NCBI RefSeq assembly: GCF_014863545.1
Contig: NZ_CP062260.1
Span: 4,977,501 to 5,041,500 of the forward strand
DNA length: 64,000 nt
From: Paenibacillus sp. JNUCC32
Lineage (GTDB): Bacteria > Bacillota > Bacilli > Paenibacillales > Paenibacillaceae
Direction: 5' to 3'
Shown here: positions 60,859 to 64,000 of the stretch, piece by piece
Layout of the letters: the number at the start of each line of letters is the position of its first letter
Position numbering within the stretch: position 1 is the first letter of the stretch
The notes under the pieces: model-generated
Database searches by the model: none
What the model was told of the DNA's origin: nothing
The model's input: only the letters and a program-made list of their open reading frames with translations
Position numbers and translations under genes: made by a program

Positions 60859-62096
60859 CTCGATGAACTCCTGTTGACGAGCGTCGGCGAAACGTCCGGC
60901 AGCTTCATCGCCCGGCCTTCGGCAATGGAGCGATTGGCCGTGGCGCCGATCAGAAGGGATTCGGCGCCTACCGAGCTGTCGGCTTGTTGATCTAGCGGAT
61001 CTTCGATCCCGCCTTCGAACAGCGCCTTGCGCAGCTTCGCATCCCCGCCGCCGTGACCGGCGGCCGATGTATTGACCTCGACCAGCTCTTCCGTGCCATC
61101 GGCTCTGAAAATATGAATCCGGCTCGCTTCCCCTTGCTTCATATCCGCGTTGCTGTATACATTCGAGACCTCAATCCGGCCTTTGCTGCCGTTGATCGCG
61201 GCGCGCCAGCCTTCATACGGGCTATAGGCGACGAGGGAATAGGTCAGCATCGCATCATTGTCGTACCGGACATTGACCGACATCGTGTCATAAATGTCGA
61301 TCCGGCCGTCAAACAGGCAGCGGTCCCGCAAATAGCCGTCAGCTTCTTCCGCCTGGCGATAGTATTTTTCAAGAAACGGATCCTTTTCGATATCCATATA
61401 GAACTCACACTCGTCTTTCCGGTGGCAAGTCAGGCATCGTGCTCCATGGTCCTGCCGGTCGTCCCCGTACACCCGTCTCGTCCCAAACGCATGAACTTCC
61501 GCGGGACGGCTGTTCATCCACCAGTTCACGATGTCGAAGTGATGCGTGGACTTGTGAACCAGCAGCCCGCCGCTGTTCTTCATCTCGGCGTGCCATCTGC
61601 GGAAATAGTCCGCGCCATGCCGGCGGTCCAAAAACCACTCCAGATCAATATGGTAAACATCTCCGATGACTCCTTGCAGCAGCAGTTCCTTCACGGTCGC
61701 AAAATAAGGCGCAAACCGAAGGTTGAACGTGACCGTCACCTTCTTGCCGCTCTCCGACTCCGCCTGCAGTATCTCCCGGCACTTGTCTTCGTCAATCGTC
61801 ATCGGCTTCTCGCTAATGACGTCGCAGCCTGCCCTCAAGGCTTGCACGATATAGGTATGATGCGTGTAATCCGTACTCGCCACGATCACGACATCCGGCT
61901 TCGCGGCGGCGATCATTCCGTCAAAATCATCGTAGACGGGGATCCCCCCGCACTCCTCGCTCAGAAAGCGCGCCCGCACCGGATTGGCATCATACACGCC
62001 TTCAAAGGCAAGGGCACCTCTCCAGTCGGTAACCATCGGCTTAGCAAACATATACAGCGCTCTCGATCCAGCGCCGACCAGCACGTACTTCTTCAT
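60855..62096 (-). CDS. Gfo/Idh/MocA family oxidoreductase with Cys motif (first of pair)
   Basis: A 413-residue oxidoreductase. MKKYVLVGAGSRALYMFAKP starts the Rossmann domain, and DVISEKPMTIDEDKC has the EKP motif near residue 97. LVHKSTHHFDIVNWWMN is the catalytic-domain signature with a His pair. The Cys cluster ARCLTCHRKDECEFYMD (Cys221, 224, 230) and the GHGGGDAKL loop parallel the paralog downstream. An ATGA overlap links it to the hydrolase gene. It is the first enzyme gene after the transporter and may act on the sugar soon after import. Confidence 0.85.
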   Translation of the reverse strand: MKKYVLVGAGSRALYMFAKPMVTDWRGALAFEGVYDANPVRARFLSEECGGIPVYDDFDGMIAAAKPDVVIVASTDYTHHTYIVQALRAGCDVISEKPMTIDEDKCREILQAESESGKKVTVTFNLRFAPYFATVKELLLQGVIGDVYHIDLEWFLDRRHGADYFRRWHAEMKNSGGLLVHKSTHHFDIVNWWMNSRPAEVHAFGTRRVYGDDRQDHGARCLTCHRKDECEFYMDIEKDPFLEKYYRQAEEADGYLRDRCLFDGRIDIYDTMSVNVRYDNDAMLTYSLVAYSPYEGWRAAINGSKGRIEVSNVYSNADMKQGEASRIHIFRADGTEELVEVNTSAAGHGGGDAKLRKALFEGGIEDPLDQQADSSVGAESLLIGATANRSIAEGRAMKLPDVSPTLVNRSSSR

Positions 62097-62112
62097 GTCG
62101 TAAGTTCCTCCT

Positions 62113-62943
62113 TCAGCCTTTCATCCCTGTCGAAGCGATGCCTTGAACAAATTGCTTCTGCGCGAACAGATAGACGATGACGACCGGCAGCGTCGTAATA
62201 ACGGCCCCCGCCATCAGCAGCGCTTGATTGACGTTCTCCGATTTCAGGTAGAGCAAGCCGAGCGGCAATGTGTACAATTCCTTGTCTTGCAGGTAAATCA
62301 GCGGGCCCAGCGTGTTGTTCCACGCGCCCATGAAGGTGAATACGCCCAGCGCGGCCAGCGCCGGCTTGCACAGCGGCAAATAAATTTTGAAGAATATGCC
62401 CGGCGGGCTGCAGCCGTCGATCGTAGCCGATTCATACAGCTCTTTGGGCAAGGATTTAATGAACTGATGCATCAGGAAAATACCGAACGCCCCGCCCAGA
62501 AAGCTGGGCACGATCAAAGGGTAATACGAATTCAACGCCCCGAATTCCTTCCAGATGAAATAGGTCGGGATCATGGTCACTTGCGACGGAATCATTAGGG
62601 TAGCCAGCATGATCATATAGATCAGCCCCCGCAGCCGAAAGGTAAACATCGCCAGCCCGAAGGCCACGAAAGCGCTGGAGACCAAGGATCCCACCATCTC
62701 GATCGAAACGATGAAAAAGCTGTTCAAGGTATATCGGCCGAAGTCGACTTTATTCCATATCGTCACATAGTTATCCCAATTCAGCGGATTCGGGATGAGC
62801 TGCGGCGGCATCTGCGAGATGGCGCCAACCGTCTTCAGCGACGTGGACAGCATCCATATGAAAGGGAACACCATGAAAACCGCACCGGCAATCAGCAGCA
62901 GGTACATCAGCACCTTAAGCAAGGGGTGAGTCGTCTTAGTCAT
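62113..62943 (-). CDS. Carbohydrate ABC transporter permease (MalG-like)
   Basis: A 276-residue CUT1-family permease with six helices. VFMVFPFIWMLSTSLKT opens it, and the EAA loop is ELYESATIDGCSPPGIFFKI. GVFTFMGAWNNTLGPLIYL is typical of MalG-type subunits. It overlaps the partner permease gene by 8 bp and lies 16 bp before the first oxidoreductase gene. No ATPase gene is present, so a shared MsmX-type ATPase is expected. Confidence 0.92.
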   Translation of the reverse strand: MTKTTHPLLKVLMYLLLIAGAVFMVFPFIWMLSTSLKTVGAISQMPPQLIPNPLNWDNYVTIWNKVDFGRYTLNSFFIVSIEMVGSLVSSAFVAFGLAMFTFRLRGLIYMIMLATLMIPSQVTMIPTYFIWKEFGALNSYYPLIVPSFLGGAFGIFLMHQFIKSLPKELYESATIDGCSPPGIFFKIYLPLCKPALAALGVFTFMGAWNNTLGPLIYLQDKELYTLPLGLLYLKSENVNQALLMAGAVITTLPVVIVYLFAQKQFVQGIASTGMKG

Positions 62944-63817
62944 AGTGCACCCACTTTTTCTCGAAATACTTCTGGAACAACGTGAAGCTCAGGATGATGA
63001 CAAACAGCAGCCAGGCCGTTGCCGATGCCGGTCCCATCTTGAAGAGCAGGAACGCGTCCCGGTACACCAGCAGATTCGGCACCATATTTCTCTCCGGTAT
63101 GCCCGTGGTGATGGAGCCGAACAGACCGAGGAACACGTCGAATGCCTGGAATGCCGAGATGGTAGACAAAATCATGACGAGATACACCATCGGCGTCACC
63201 ATCGGGAATACCACCTTCGTCAGCTGCTTCCAGCCATTGGCGCCATCGATCTGCGAGGCTTCCAGCACCTCTTTCGGAACGTTCTGCATGCCGGCCAGAA
63301 TCATGATCATGGATTGGCCCACGCCCTTCCATACCTGAACGATCGCGATGCTGGATATGACCATCAGCCAATGGCTGCTGTCAATCCATTTGACGGGGGC
63401 AAGGCCGACAGACTCCAGCACCCAGTTAATCACGCCGTATTGATAGTTGAACATCCACACCCAGACCACGCCGCCGGCGATCCACGGTGTCACGACGGGG
63501 AGGAAATAGAACAGCCGGAACAAGCCCTTGGCCCGGATGGCCTGATTCAGCATGAATGCGATCACGAATGCCATTAACGTCTGAATCGGCACGAAGATGA
63601 GCGCAAACACAAACACGTTCCGGATGGACACCCAGAACTCGTGCTTGTTCAGGACGCGCACCCAGTTGTCCAGTCCGATCCACCTCGGCGGGTTAAACAA
63701 ATCCCACTCCGTGAAGGAAATATACGTGGAGAAGAGGATCGGAAATAAGAGAAAAACCACGACATTGATGACAAACGGCAATGTGAAGATATAACCCCAG
63801 TATCCTTGTTTCTGCAT
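62936..63817 (-). CDS. Carbohydrate ABC transporter permease (MalF-like)
   Basis: A 293-residue CUT1-family permease, starting MQKQGYWGYIFTLPFVINVV, with six helices. The EAA loop reads VPKEVLEASQIDGANGWKQL. AAAGGCAGGTGTGTC before the ATG at 63817 sets the start, while a 15-codon longer frame lacks a site. With the MalG-like subunit it forms the membrane channel for the sugar delivered by the binding protein encoded just upstream at the window edge. Confidence 0.92.
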   Translation of the reverse strand: MQKQGYWGYIFTLPFVINVVVFLLFPILFSTYISFTEWDLFNPPRWIGLDNWVRVLNKHEFWVSIRNVFVFALIFVPIQTLMAFVIAFMLNQAIRAKGLFRLFYFLPVVTPWIAGGVVWVWMFNYQYGVINWVLESVGLAPVKWIDSSHWLMVISSIAIVQVWKGVGQSMIMILAGMQNVPKEVLEASQIDGANGWKQLTKVVFPMVTPMVYLVMILSTISAFQAFDVFLGLFGSITTGIPERNMVPNLLVYRDAFLLFKMGPASATAWLLFVIILSFTLFQKYFEKKWVHYD

Positions 63818-63898
63818 GACACACCTGCCTTTCGTTAACGGAGCAGGGATGCAATCCGACACGTCGCCAAGACTGCATCCGCCCTGATCCCATGAAAG

Positions 63899-64000
63899 TT
63901 ATTTACCGGAGTCCAGCACATCCTGAACCTTGGCATGAATATCCTTCACGCCGTCTTCCACCGAAACGTTGCCCACCATGATTTCATTGACCACCTGCTG
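63899..64000 (-). CDS. Extracellular sugar-binding protein, C-terminal fragment (5' part outside window)
   Basis: The last 33 codons on the minus strand read QQVVNEIMVGNVSVEDGVKD, then IHAKVQDVLDSGK and stop. This ending, with a VxxGxxSVEDGVKxIxxKVQ pattern, is typical of family-1 solute-binding proteins of CUT1 transporters. It lies 81 bp before the MalF-like gene and should be the first or an early gene of the operon. Confidence 0.8.
   Translation of the reverse strand, partial: QQVVNEIMVGNVSVEDGVKDIHAKVQDVLDSGK

Overview
The window looks like chromosomal DNA of a moderately GC-rich, endospore-forming member of the Bacillales, most likely a Paenibacillus or close relative. This is inferred from strong AGGAGG-type ribosome binding sites, a Spo0E-family phosphatase, sigma-A promoters, cre and LacI-type sites, lpl-type sugar ABC operons with a Cache/AraC regulator, and many AraC and Gfo/Idh/MocA genes. 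No rRNA, tRNA, CRISPR array, transposase or phage gene was seen.

Layout. 1-3.95 kb: the 5' part of a U32 peptidase, an alpha/beta hydrolase-TetR operon with its operator inside the promoter, and a DUF4362 lipoprotein. 4.2-7.3 kb: an AraC regulator and two Gfo/Idh/MocA proteins. 7.4-12.4 kb: a three-gene bacteriocin-type ABC exporter and a two-component system on the minus strand, separated by a candidate stand-alone structured RNA. 12.7-19.3 kb: a maltose/maltodextrin locus (amylase lipoprotein, LacI regulator, beta-phosphoglucomutase, maltose phosphorylase) with repeated LacI-type operators. 19.5-22.3 kb: EAL and GGDEF proteins. 23-27.3 kb: a TPP riboswitch ahead of a thiamine-precursor ABC transporter, a thiamine-binding protein and a TatD hydrolase. 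27.3-33.8 kb: spo0E-like gene and an lplABC-type operon with a divergent membrane AraC regulator.

33.8-35.15 kb is a repeat-rich non-coding island: ten tandem 46-bp units, GGAC/GTCC elements, a 120-bp direct duplication and a dispersed roughly 60-bp element that recurs at 44.6 kb. 35-45 kb: nitroreductase, copZ with a CsoR-like operator, several small or membrane proteins, a GGDEF/HD-GYP protein, a membrane glycosyltransferase-like protein, two exported proteins and an autoregulated ECF sigma/anti-sigma pair. 45-55.4 kb: a UvrD-type helicase, VOC protein, MFS/PadR efflux pair, aldo-keto reductase, nitroreductase and S9 peptidase. 55.5-64 kb: one long minus-strand operon with a sugar ABC transporter, two Cys-motif Gfo/Idh/MocA proteins, a large alpha/beta hydrolase and NagB-like and NagA-like enzymes. 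Both of the last two depart from the E. coli enzymes near the active site.

The most interesting items are the candidate RNA at 9.9-10.2 kb, the amino-sugar-like operon at 55.5-64 kb, and the repeat island at 34-35 kb. All functional assignments come from reading motifs and recalling families; no searches were run.
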